Source of the DNA: Candidatus Saccharimonadota bacterium
GTDB taxonomy: Bacteria; Patescibacteriota; Saccharimonadia; Saccharimonadales; Saccharimonadaceae
Direction of reading: 5' to 3'
Length of the DNA stretch: 12,459 nucleotides
Assembly (NCBI GenBank): GCA_017421685.1
Contig: JAFOHW010000027.1
Coordinates: 1-12,459, forward strand
Shown here: positions 6,505-12,459 of the stretch, piece by piece
Position numbering within the stretch: the stretch's first letter is position 1
Layout: each line of letters starts with the position of its first letter
The notes under the pieces: generated by a model
Database searches by the model: none
What the model was told of the DNA's origin: nothing
Seen by the model: the letters and a program-made list of their open reading frames with translations, nothing else
Program-made: the position numbers and the translations under genes

Positions 6505-6525
6505 GAATCCTGTCCTTTCCGCCAA
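6505..6525 (+). repeat. Detached copy of the tRNA-Ser 3' end
   Basis: 21 identical bases shared with 6329-6349, 176 bp apart and in the same orientation. The copy runs from the T-loop (GAATCC) through the acceptor 3' strand and CCA, plus one further A. There is no tRNA 5' half beside it. Confidence 0.95.
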
Positions 6526-6601
6526 GCCAAAAGTAGCAGAAAAACGAAGTTTTTTAGCGAACTGAAGGGAATAAAAATTTGGAGCTTGCTCTGGTTTTTT
6601 G

Positions 6602-6658
6602 TTGATTTTATTCTGGTTATGGTATAATGAAGATATTATTGTCAACCAAAACGAAGGA
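6602..6658 (+). promoter_or_regulatory. Promoter and ribosome binding site of the second FISUMP gene
   Basis: The extended -10 TGGTATAAT (hexamer 6623-6628) has a possible -35 TTGATT (6602-6607) at a short 15-bp spacing. The Shine-Dalgarno AAGGA (6654-6658) lies 4 nt before the ATG at 6663. The in-frame ATG at 6627 sits inside the -10 box, so it cannot be in the mRNA from this promoter. Confidence 0.75.
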
Positions 6659-6662
6659 TAAT

Positions 6663-8558
6663 ATGTCATACTTAAGAAAATTCATCGGATTATCGTTATT
6701 ATTAGCGGGGTTTTGTTTTGTTTCGCTTTTTTTCTTATCCTCTCCCCCCACCTCCGCCGACGAACCCTCCTCTACAGCTCACGCTACAGCTACAATCACA
6801 GTTCCAGAAGCCTGTACCTTTTCTGGTACAGTAAATACTCCACACAGGGCAGAAGTTCCTGCTGGAACCTACGTTGCCGATATTGGTTCTACTATATTTA
6901 AAGTAGTATGTAATGATAGTGGAGGCTTTTCAGTATATGCCATAGGTTATACAGGAAAAAGAGAAAAGAATGATAATAACAATGTACTAGACGCTACCAT
7001 AGGAGGAACTCTAACTCCAGCTTATAATATAGCTTCAGGAACTGCTACTTCTGGCAATACATCTAACTGGGCCATGAAACTAACTCCAGTAACAGGAACC
7101 TATGCGCCAACAATTACGAATAGTTATGATGATTACAATACAGTACCATTAACTAGTACTAAAGTAGCACAATTTACTTCAGTGACTGATGCTGGAAATA
7201 ATGCTACAGGTTCATCCTTTACTGCTACTTATCGTGCCTATGTATCAGGAGGACAACCAGCAGGGACTTATGATGGTAAAGTGAAGTACATTATGGTGCA
7301 TCCTGCTACTAATGTCCCAAATGAGCCGAAGGATTGTCCTGCGAATAACCTTTGTTACTTCCCGAATGCTGGAAATACTGTTGCTGATTCTATGGGGGAT
7401 CAGAGCATCTCTTCTACAACCTCCGCTACTCTATGGGCAAGTAACTTTAAGAGACCTGGCTATGGCTTCGCAGGATGGTCTGATGCTTATGATTATGTAG
7501 TTAATGAAGGCAGTGAATCTAATCCTGATGCTCATATCTATGGTCCTAATGAAACAATAGAATTTACCGCTGGAACCTATAGCTCTACAAACGGAGGACT
7601 AAGACTTTATGCCGTCTGGGTCCCTTCAGCAGGAAGTCTACAAGGCTGGAGTGGATGTAGTACTCTAGGTGAGGGAAAAATCACAGCTCTTACGGATGAA
7701 CGAGATAACGATACTTATGCTGTAACAAAACTGGCTGACGGTAAATGTTGGATGATAGAAAACCTAAGGTTAGATACAGCAGGTTCATTAGACGCCACGA
7801 AGTCTAGTACAGGGTCTTATGGTGGAGTTTTCTCAGGACTTGCTAACCCGGAGACGGCGGCTTTTACCAACTCTACGACTGTTAATAGTAGGTATAAATC
7901 AGATGGTTCGGGTGATATCTATAACGGGGCTACTAATCCGACTACTTTAAACGATATAGGGACAAATAATTATCCAGGCTATAGGATGCCTCGTTATAAT
8001 AATAGTAATACTAATGACGATAGTGCTATAAATCCTAATACGACAGTAATTAATATGGACGGAGTAAATCAAAATATTTATAGTTATGGTAATTATTATA
8101 CTTGGGCTTCGGCCATTGTGGATACAGCATATTATGGGACTGGGAATGTTAGTGTCGCTACTTCGCTTTGTCCTACGGGATGGAGACTACCTAGAGGAGG
8201 AAACAAATCCAACGAAGCTAATAATGATTTTTGGAATTTAGTAGTAAACGAATTAAACGGTGGGACTAAACCGGCTAATTACGAAAGCCAGGTGCGACCA
8301 TATTACACGGGAACCGCAGAAGCTGGTCCAGTAGACAAGAAAATCAGAAAATATCCGAATAACTTTATTTATTCTGGAAATATTACCGGTGGAGGGTCGG
8401 CTAATAGTCGGGGTTCGTATGGGGAATACTGGTCTTCTACGGCGTATGATAGGTATTATGCCTATAAATTGGTTTTCTACAATTCGGGTGTCTACTCAGG
8501 GACGTATAATAATGCTAAGTATGGTGGACTCGCTTTACGTTGTGTCTTTGGTTCGTAG
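6663..8558 (+). CDS. Secreted FISUMP-domain surface protein with InlB-like segment
   Basis: 631 residues starting MSYLRKFIGLSLLLAGFCF. The Sec signal peptide has a likely cleavage after TSA (residue 32, before DEP). Residues about 40-215 are a threonine- and serine-rich beta domain beginning ATITVPEACTFSG, with two cysteines. Residues about 225-320 are an InlB-like segment (CYFP, GYGFAGWS, YGPN, LYAVW). The FISUMP domain follows: LTDERDNDTYAVTKLADGKCWM near 343-364, SLCPTGWRLP near 501-510, YPNNFIYSG, GEYWSST near 588-593, and LRCVF at the end. It is paralogous to the gene at 1-914. The product is inferred to be exported and displayed or released; no LPXTG or C-terminal anchor is seen. The first two thirds use many more GCT, ACT, CCT and C-containing codons than the neighbouring housekeeping genes, which may mark recombination or transfer. 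Confidence 0.93.
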   Translation: MSYLRKFIGLSLLLAGFCFVSLFFLSSPPTSADEPSSTAHATATITVPEACTFSGTVNTPHRAEVPAGTYVADIGSTIFKVVCNDSGGFSVYAIGYTGKREKNDNNNVLDATIGGTLTPAYNIASGTATSGNTSNWAMKLTPVTGTYAPTITNSYDDYNTVPLTSTKVAQFTSVTDAGNNATGSSFTATYRAYVSGGQPAGTYDGKVKYIMVHPATNVPNEPKDCPANNLCYFPNAGNTVADSMGDQSISSTTSATLWASNFKRPGYGFAGWSDAYDYVVNEGSESNPDAHIYGPNETIEFTAGTYSSTNGGLRLYAVWVPSAGSLQGWSGCSTLGEGKITALTDERDNDTYAVTKLADGKCWMIENLRLDTAGSLDATKSSTGSYGGVFSGLANPETAAFTNSTTVNSRYKSDGSGDIYNGATNPTTLNDIGTNNYPGYRMPRYNNSNTNDDSAINPNTTVINMDGVNQNIYSYGNYYTWASAIVDTAYYGTGNVSVATSLCPTGWRLPRGGNKSNEANNDFWNLVVNELNGGTKPANYESQVRPYYTGTAEAGPVDKKIRKYPNNFIYSGNITGGGSANSRGSYGEYWSSTAYDRYYAYKLVFYNSGVYSGTYNNAKYGGLALRCVFGS

Positions 8559-8654
8559 GGTTCGTTTTCTTCAGAGCCCTACAGAACGTTCAAGGATTTC
8601 GCATAAAGCGAAATACCTTGAACACCCCGAAAAATCCCGACAGAATTTTCGGGG
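8555..8654. terminator. Three consecutive hairpins between convergent genes
   Basis: GTAGGG (8555-8560) pairs with CCCTAC (8577-8582). GTTCAAGG (8588-8595) pairs with CCTTGAAC (8616-8623), enclosing TTTCGC/GCGAAA. CCCCGAAAA (8625-8633) pairs with TTTTCGGGG (8646-8654). They lie between the FISUMP stop and the convergent DUF1846 stop, so termination in both directions is likely. None has a clean T tract, so the exact terminator is uncertain. Confidence 0.55.
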
Positions 8655-8684
8655 GTAGATTTGGGTGACTTAAGATTTTAGGGG

Positions 8685-10148
8685 TTAATCGATGTCGATT
8701 TCGGTTCCGCAGGTTGCGTTAATGCCGAGGTTGCTTAAAACTACCATTTCTTCGTCGGTAATCATATGAGTTGAATGGAGTTCGGTGCCTTCGAGCTTAT
8801 TTAGATTTTCGATAACCTTTTTTACGATTGGGTTCGTTGTTGAACAAATAGAGAGGGCGAGAAGAACTTCACCGAGCTTTAGATACGATTCTTGAAAATT
8901 GCTAACTTTGTTTTTTATTTCGAGGATTGGTTCTAGGACGTTTGGGGAAATTAGGTCGACCTCATCGGGGATTTTATTAATAGTTTTCAAGGTGTTTAGC
9001 ATGGTGCTAGAAATTGGGGAGAGATAGTCGGTTTTTCGGCCAGTAATATATTTTTTTCCGATTTCGATACAGGCGCTAGGGAGATTATTCGAGCTTAAGC
9101 GTTTTTCGGAAGCTTTAATAACGACTTTACGATCATTTTCGGAGATACCAAGTTCATTCATGAGCATTTTGATTCGTTCTGGGACTTCTGGGGTTACGGC
9201 ACCTTTTTTCAAGTCAGTTAAAGCACGATAATAGCGACGGATAATTTCATCTTTTGCAGATTTTCTTACGCCTTTATCATCAGTAATGCATTCTCCGATA
9301 ACGTTGACGCCCATGTCAGTTGGAGAATAATAAATATTTTTTCCAGTTATACGATGAAGAATTTCCTTTAGAACTGGAAAAGTTTCAAGATCGCGATTAT
9401 AGTTCACGGCTTTAACGCCGTATTTTTCAAGATGGAAGTGGTCGATCATGTTTTTATCATTTAGGTCAGCAGTAGCGGCTTCGTAGGCGATATTAACGGG
9501 ATGCTTTAAGGGGAGAGACCAGACGGGGAAGGTTTCAAATTTTGCATATCCGGCTTTAATTCCGCGCTTAGATTCGTGGTAAAGCTGGGAAAGAGATGTC
9601 GCAAGTTTTCCAGAGCAGGGGCCGGGGGCAGAAACGATAACAAGCTGGCGAGAAGTTTTAATGTATGGGTTTGCGCCATAGCCTTCATCAGAAACAATAG
9701 TATCAACATCGGTCGGATATCCTTTTGTGAAAGTATGGAAGTAAGTTTTAATTTTATAATCTTTTAATCTTTCGGCGAAATCTTTAGCTTTTTTCTGGCC
9801 GTTGAATAGGGTTATGACTACAGAACTAACGTAAATGTCACGAGAGCGTAAAAATTCAATTAGGCGGAGGACTTCGATTTCATAAGAAATCATATGATCG
9901 GCGCGGATTTTAGATTTTTCAATTGCGTCGGCATTAATGCAAAGGATAACTTCGGCGTCGTCTTTAAATTCTTGGAGGAGGCGGATTTTTAAGTCTGGGA
10001 GAAAACCGGGAAGAGTACGAGCGGCGTGTTGGTCGTCGATAAGTTTTCCGCCGAATTCGAGATAGAGTTTATCGAACATTTTGATGCGGGCTTTAATTTT
10101 TTGTTTTTGAATTTTTAGATATTTTTCAGCAGAAAAACATTTCTTCAT
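8685..10148 (-). CDS. DUF1846 (UPF0371) family protein
   Basis: 487 residues, close to the full length of the family. Recognisable stretches include FGGKLIDDQHAARTLPGF near 32-49, the family's glycine-rich SAPGPCSGKLATSLSQLYHE at about 173-192, and SPTDMGVN near 275. The central stretch resembles a nucleotide-binding loop (GPCSGK), but no activity is established for the family and none is claimed here. No signal peptide or membrane segment is visible, so it is cytosolic. The start at 10148 is well supported by AGGAGGT six bases upstream. It is a single-gene transcription unit, divergent from pilB and convergent with the FISUMP gene. Its function in this organism is unknown. Confidence 0.9.
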   Translation of the reverse strand: MKKCFSAEKYLKIQKQKIKARIKMFDKLYLEFGGKLIDDQHAARTLPGFLPDLKIRLLQEFKDDAEVILCINADAIEKSKIRADHMISYEIEVLRLIEFLRSRDIYVSSVVITLFNGQKKAKDFAERLKDYKIKTYFHTFTKGYPTDVDTIVSDEGYGANPYIKTSRQLVIVSAPGPCSGKLATSLSQLYHESKRGIKAGYAKFETFPVWSLPLKHPVNIAYEAATADLNDKNMIDHFHLEKYGVKAVNYNRDLETFPVLKEILHRITGKNIYYSPTDMGVNVIGECITDDKGVRKSAKDEIIRRYYRALTDLKKGAVTPEVPERIKMLMNELGISENDRKVVIKASEKRLSSNNLPSACIEIGKKYITGRKTDYLSPISSTMLNTLKTINKIPDEVDLISPNVLEPILEIKNKVSNFQESYLKLGEVLLALSICSTTNPIVKKVIENLNKLEGTELHSTHMITDEEMVVLSNLGINATCGTEIDID

Positions 10149-10154
10149 TATTGG

Positions 10155-10182
10155 ACCTCCTGGATTTTATTCTATTATATCA
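10155..10182 (-). promoter_or_regulatory. Extended -10 promoter and strong Shine-Dalgarno of the DUF1846 gene
   Basis: On the minus strand, TGATATAAT (10182-10174) is followed about 12 bp later by AGGAGGT (10161-10155), six bases before the ATG at 10148. No -35 match is seen. This is the best Shine-Dalgarno in the window. Confidence 0.8.
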
Positions 10183-10233
10183 CGGAATGGATAAGGGCGG
10201 AGAAGGAAAAAGCCGTTCATATTATAACTCTTA

Positions 10234-10242
10234 TGCTATAAT
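10234..10242 (+). promoter_or_regulatory. Extended -10 promoter of pilB (leaderless)
   Basis: TGCTATAAT (10234-10242) ends 6 nt before the ATG at 10249, so the predicted start is the A of the start codon. There is no Shine-Dalgarno and no clear -35. Confidence 0.75.
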
Positions 10243-10248
10243 TGTGGT

Positions 10249-11871
10249 ATGAATGAGAATGAAATTCAGTTAAAGCGAAGAGATAATGAGGAACAAGCGA
10301 CGGCCGGAAGAGCGCGAATTCTGAATTTGCCATATTTAGATACAAGAGGATTTGAGAATGAGATACCTTTAGTTCCGAATCTTTTGACGATTCAGGAGAT
10401 GCATCAGAATTTCATGATTCCTTTGCAAGAAGGGGGAGGAGAAGAGCATTATCAGTTTATGGTCACGAGCCAGACGCCGAGAACAGTAATAGAGCGAATG
10501 CGACAGGAATATATGGACGAGGGGGAAAGGGCGGATTTCTTCTTAATTTCGGGGTCAGCTTATAAAGTTTTTATGTTGAGATATGATCCGCCGAAACAAG
10601 TTCATTATGATGATATTAAAATTGCGGGGGAGGGAGATTCGGAGACAATAGCGGAAGTTTCACAGACTTTAGCGTCGGTTTCGACGGAGAAGGTTTTTGA
10701 CTTCTTAATCGATCAGGCGGAAAAATTAGGAGCTTCGGATATTCATATTGAGAATCTTAGGAATGAAATTCGGATTAGGATGCGAGTTGATGGGATTTTA
10801 CATCCGGTTGCGATTATTGATAGAGATAAGTATCGAATTTTTATGGGGGAACTTTCTTCGCGAGCGAATATTTCGACAGCTTCGAATGAGCCACAATCTG
10901 GACATATGCAGAAGGAGATTAACCGAGATGGGACGACATATATCGTAAATATTAGGGTTGAGACGATTCCGACAATGTATGGGCAGGATGCGGTGCTGAG
11001 GTTATTTAATTTCGATGAATCTTTGCTTAATCTTGATTCGTTAGGGTTATCCGATGAGGAAAAAAGCGAAATTATGAAAGTTATTTCGCATCCGAGAGGG
11101 CTAGTTTTAATCGTTGGGCCGACGGGTTCAGGGAAATCGACGACTTTATATTCAATGTTAAATGCTTTAAATACGACGGATAGGAAGATTATTACGCTAG
11201 AGGATCCGATTGAGTATGGGATTACAGGGATTTCGCAGATTCCGATTAATACGAACGCGGGAGGGTCGTTTGCGGAAGGGCTTCGTTCGGTGTTACGTTT
11301 AGACCCAGATGTTGTCATGGTTGGGGAGATTCGAGATTCGGATACGGCAAGAACGGCGATTCAGGCTTCGATTACGGGACATTTAGTTCTTTCGACTTTC
11401 CATGCGAACTCTTCTTCGGCGGCGTTTTCGAGAATGATTGATTTAATTGGAGTTAACCCGATATTCTCTAGTTCGATTCGGCTAGTCATGGCGCAGAGAC
11501 TGGTTAGGAAATTAGCGGATTCGAAAAAAGAGCGTCCGGCGACGGAGTCGGAGGCGAATTATATCCGCGAGGTTTTAGAGGGGGCTTCGCCGGAAGATTT
11601 AGCAGGAATAGATTTAGGAAATATTGTACTTTATGATCCGGTTCCGACTGAAGAAGCGCCGTTTGGGTATAGCGGGAGGACGGCAATCATGGAACAGTTA
11701 GTTGTTTCGGAAGAAATCCAGGCGTTTATACGAGGGGATATTGCCGATGTTAATACGAAGGCAATTGAGAAAGTTGCGAGAGCGAATGGGATGTTGACTT
11801 TAGAACAAAAAGGGATTTTAGCTGTACTTCGAGGAGAAACTACTTTAGAGGAGATATCGCGTGTGATATAA
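10249..11871 (+). CDS. pilB: PilB/GspE-type secretion and pilus assembly ATPase
   Basis: A 540-residue cytosolic hexameric ATPase of the type IV pilus / type II secretion family. The N-terminal 140 residues are divergent. The core begins GASDIHIENLRNEIRIRMRVDG near 161. Walker A is GPTGSGKS (290-297), the Asp box TLEDPIEY (316-323), Walker B LDPDVVMVGEIRDSDTA (351-367) and the His box GHLVLSTFHAN (377-387). These motifs and the order with RLV(A)-type MAQRLVRKL near 414 fit an extension ATPase better than PilT. The tetracysteine zinc site usual in GspE/PilB after QRLVRKL is missing: residues 422-470 have no cysteine. The gene is probably read from a leaderless mRNA. In Saccharibacteria such ATPases drive type IV pili used for surface movement and DNA uptake, which may connect it to comEC. 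No pilin or platform gene is in the window. Confidence 0.93.
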   Translation: MNENEIQLKRRDNEEQATAGRARILNLPYLDTRGFENEIPLVPNLLTIQEMHQNFMIPLQEGGGEEHYQFMVTSQTPRTVIERMRQEYMDEGERADFFLISGSAYKVFMLRYDPPKQVHYDDIKIAGEGDSETIAEVSQTLASVSTEKVFDFLIDQAEKLGASDIHIENLRNEIRIRMRVDGILHPVAIIDRDKYRIFMGELSSRANISTASNEPQSGHMQKEINRDGTTYIVNIRVETIPTMYGQDAVLRLFNFDESLLNLDSLGLSDEEKSEIMKVISHPRGLVLIVGPTGSGKSTTLYSMLNALNTTDRKIITLEDPIEYGITGISQIPINTNAGGSFAEGLRSVLRLDPDVVMVGEIRDSDTARTAIQASITGHLVLSTFHANSSSAAFSRMIDLIGVNPIFSSSIRLVMAQRLVRKLADSKKERPATESEANYIREVLEGASPEDLAGIDLGNIVLYDPVPTEEAPFGYSGRTAIMEQLVVSEEIQAFIRGDIADVNTKAIEKVARANGMLTLEQKGILAVLRGETTLEEISRVI

Positions 11872-11872
11872 T
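11864..11872 (+). promoter_or_regulatory. Extended -10 promoter over the pilB stop codon
   Basis: TGATATAAT contains the last codons and the TAA stop of pilB. It ends 7 nt before the ATG at 11880, so the methyltransferase gene can be transcribed alone as a leaderless or nearly leaderless mRNA, besides read-through from pilB. Confidence 0.65.
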
Positions 11873-11879
11873 TAGGGCT

Positions 11880-12459
11880 ATGAGTGAAAAAGAAAAAGTT
11901 GTTTCAGACTATAATGGATATGATTATAAAAAAGAATTTTGGGAAAAAGTTGATCGTGAATACGAAGATCAAGCTGACCGGATGGCGATTCGAAAATTAC
12001 TACCGAAGCGAATGGAAAAATTTGCGGATATTGGTGGGGGTTATGGGCGACTCGCTAATGAATATCTAAAACGAGCACATAAGGTCTTTTTGTTTGATTA
12101 TTCAAAAACCGAGTTAGAACAGGCGAAAGAGATTTATGGAGATAAAATTGAAACAAAGGCGGGGGATATTTATAAGTTGCCTTTTAAAGACGAAGAACTT
12201 GATGGTTTGATGATGGTTAGGGTTACGCATCATTTAAAACATTTAGATAAAGCGGTTGCAGAATTGTATCGAGTTTTGAAGCCGGGAGGAGTTGCGGTGA
12301 TTGAGGTTGCGAATAAACGAACTTTACCGAAGATGGTACGTTTTATAACGAGGCGTTCGAAAGTTAATCCGTTCGATAAGAAGGTTGCGAATTATAAGGA
12401 AATTTCGAAAGACGGATTTTATAATTACCATCCGAAATATGTTGAGGAGATTTTCGATA
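11880..12459 (+). CDS. Class I SAM-dependent methyltransferase, 5' part (3' end outside window)
   Basis: The 193 visible residues begin MSEKEKVVSDYNGYDYKKEF and run to the window edge with no stop. The SAM-binding motif I is FADIGGGYGRLA (about 48-59), followed by FDYS (72-75), the acidic GDIYKLPF (95-102) and VLKPGGVAVIEV (132-143). This is the Methyltransf_11 pattern typical of small-molecule, lipid or RNA methyltransferases. The substrate cannot be told from the sequence, and the C-terminal part is missing. The start lies 8 nt after the pilB stop, with no Shine-Dalgarno but a TGATATAAT box just upstream. Confidence 0.85.
   Translation, partial: MSEKEKVVSDYNGYDYKKEFWEKVDREYEDQADRMAIRKLLPKRMEKFADIGGGYGRLANEYLKRAHKVFLFDYSKTELEQAKEIYGDKIETKAGDIYKLPFKDEELDGLMMVRVTHHLKHLDKAVAELYRVLKPGGVAVIEVANKRTLPKMVRFITRRSKVNPFDKKVANYKEISKDGFYNYHPKYVEEIFD

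Noticed and set aside
947..6525. A conventional integrated element using tRNA attachment sites
   Set aside because: No integrase, recombinase or phage gene lies between tRNA and copy; the interval is only 156-165 nt, and the repeated sequence differs between the two sites.
6263..6525. A group I intron in the tRNA
   Set aside because: Both tRNAs are intact and uninterrupted, including the anticodon loops. The extra sequence is downstream and shows no group I core that I can recognise.
6627..6662. ATG at 6627 as start of the second FISUMP gene
   Set aside because: It overlaps the -10 box TATAAT (6623-6628) and lies upstream of the Shine-Dalgarno. The ATG at 6663 gives a normal signal peptide.
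6448..6669. A minus-strand open frame across the tRNA-Ser-linked element
   Set aside because: It spans P3, P4, the tRNA copy and the FISUMP promoter. Its translation follows the hairpin repeats and has no promoter or ribosome binding site.
10743..11318. A 191-codon minus-strand open frame
   Set aside because: It lies wholly within pilB in an antisense frame, has no family motifs, and is explained by the codon bias of pilB.
1256..12459. UGA recoding as in code 25 CPR lineages
   Set aside because: The frames contain no internal UGA, and glycine uses GGN normally.

Overview
The window looks like a low-GC genome of the Candidate Phyla Radiation (Patescibacteria), most likely Candidatus Saccharibacteria (TM7). 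This is inferred from three things: two paralogous secreted proteins joining an InlB-like 'GWS...YGPN...LYAVW' segment to a FISUMP (Fibrobacter succinogenes major paralogous) domain; small operons with very short or absent 5' leaders; and a ComEC plus PilB-type uptake/pilus gene set. UGA is not read as an amino acid in the genes, so ordinary code 11 fits and a code-25 lineage does not.

Layout. 1-914 is the 3' end of a FISUMP surface protein gene. 947-1207 (minus strand) is tRNA-Arg(UCG) followed by a structured element that ends in a copy of the tRNA's own 3' end. 1256-3718 is a UvrD/Rep helicase with an inserted nuclease-like module and a topoisomerase-type zinc ribbon. 3858-6024 is comEC overlapping yebC, closed by a strong terminator. 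6087-6191 (minus) is a 34-residue very basic protein gene not previously listed. 6263-6525 is tRNA-Ser(UGA) followed by a second copy of the same kind of element, again ending in a copy of that tRNA's 3' end. 6663-8558 is the second, complete FISUMP protein. 8685-10148 (minus) is a DUF1846/UPF0371 protein. 10249-11871 is a PilB/GspE-type ATPase. 11880 to the window end is the 5' part of a class I SAM methyltransferase.

The most notable signal is the matched pair of tRNA-linked elements (966-1130 and 6349-6504). Read in tRNA direction, both have the same order: hairpin P1 starting at the first base after CCA, a small GTA-loop hairpin P2, a long stem P3 interrupted by a conserved internal loop (GGAGSCGAGT facing GAGGCGACG), a CTTTTGC/GCAAAAG hairpin P4, and then a 19-21 nt copy of the 3' end of the adjacent tRNA. 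The stems differ in sequence but keep pairing, while the loops are conserved. That points to a family of structured RNA or small mobile elements tied to tRNA 3' ends. In both cases the next gene beyond the copy is a FISUMP surface gene.

A second theme is promoter architecture. Extended -10 boxes (TGNTATAAT) lie 6-7 nt before the ATG of three genes, predicting leaderless mRNAs. The FISUMP and DUF1846 genes instead have a longer leader and a Shine-Dalgarno sequence. ComEC (DNA channel), the PilB-like ATPase (pilus extension) and the helicase could all serve DNA uptake and processing, although they are not in one operon.
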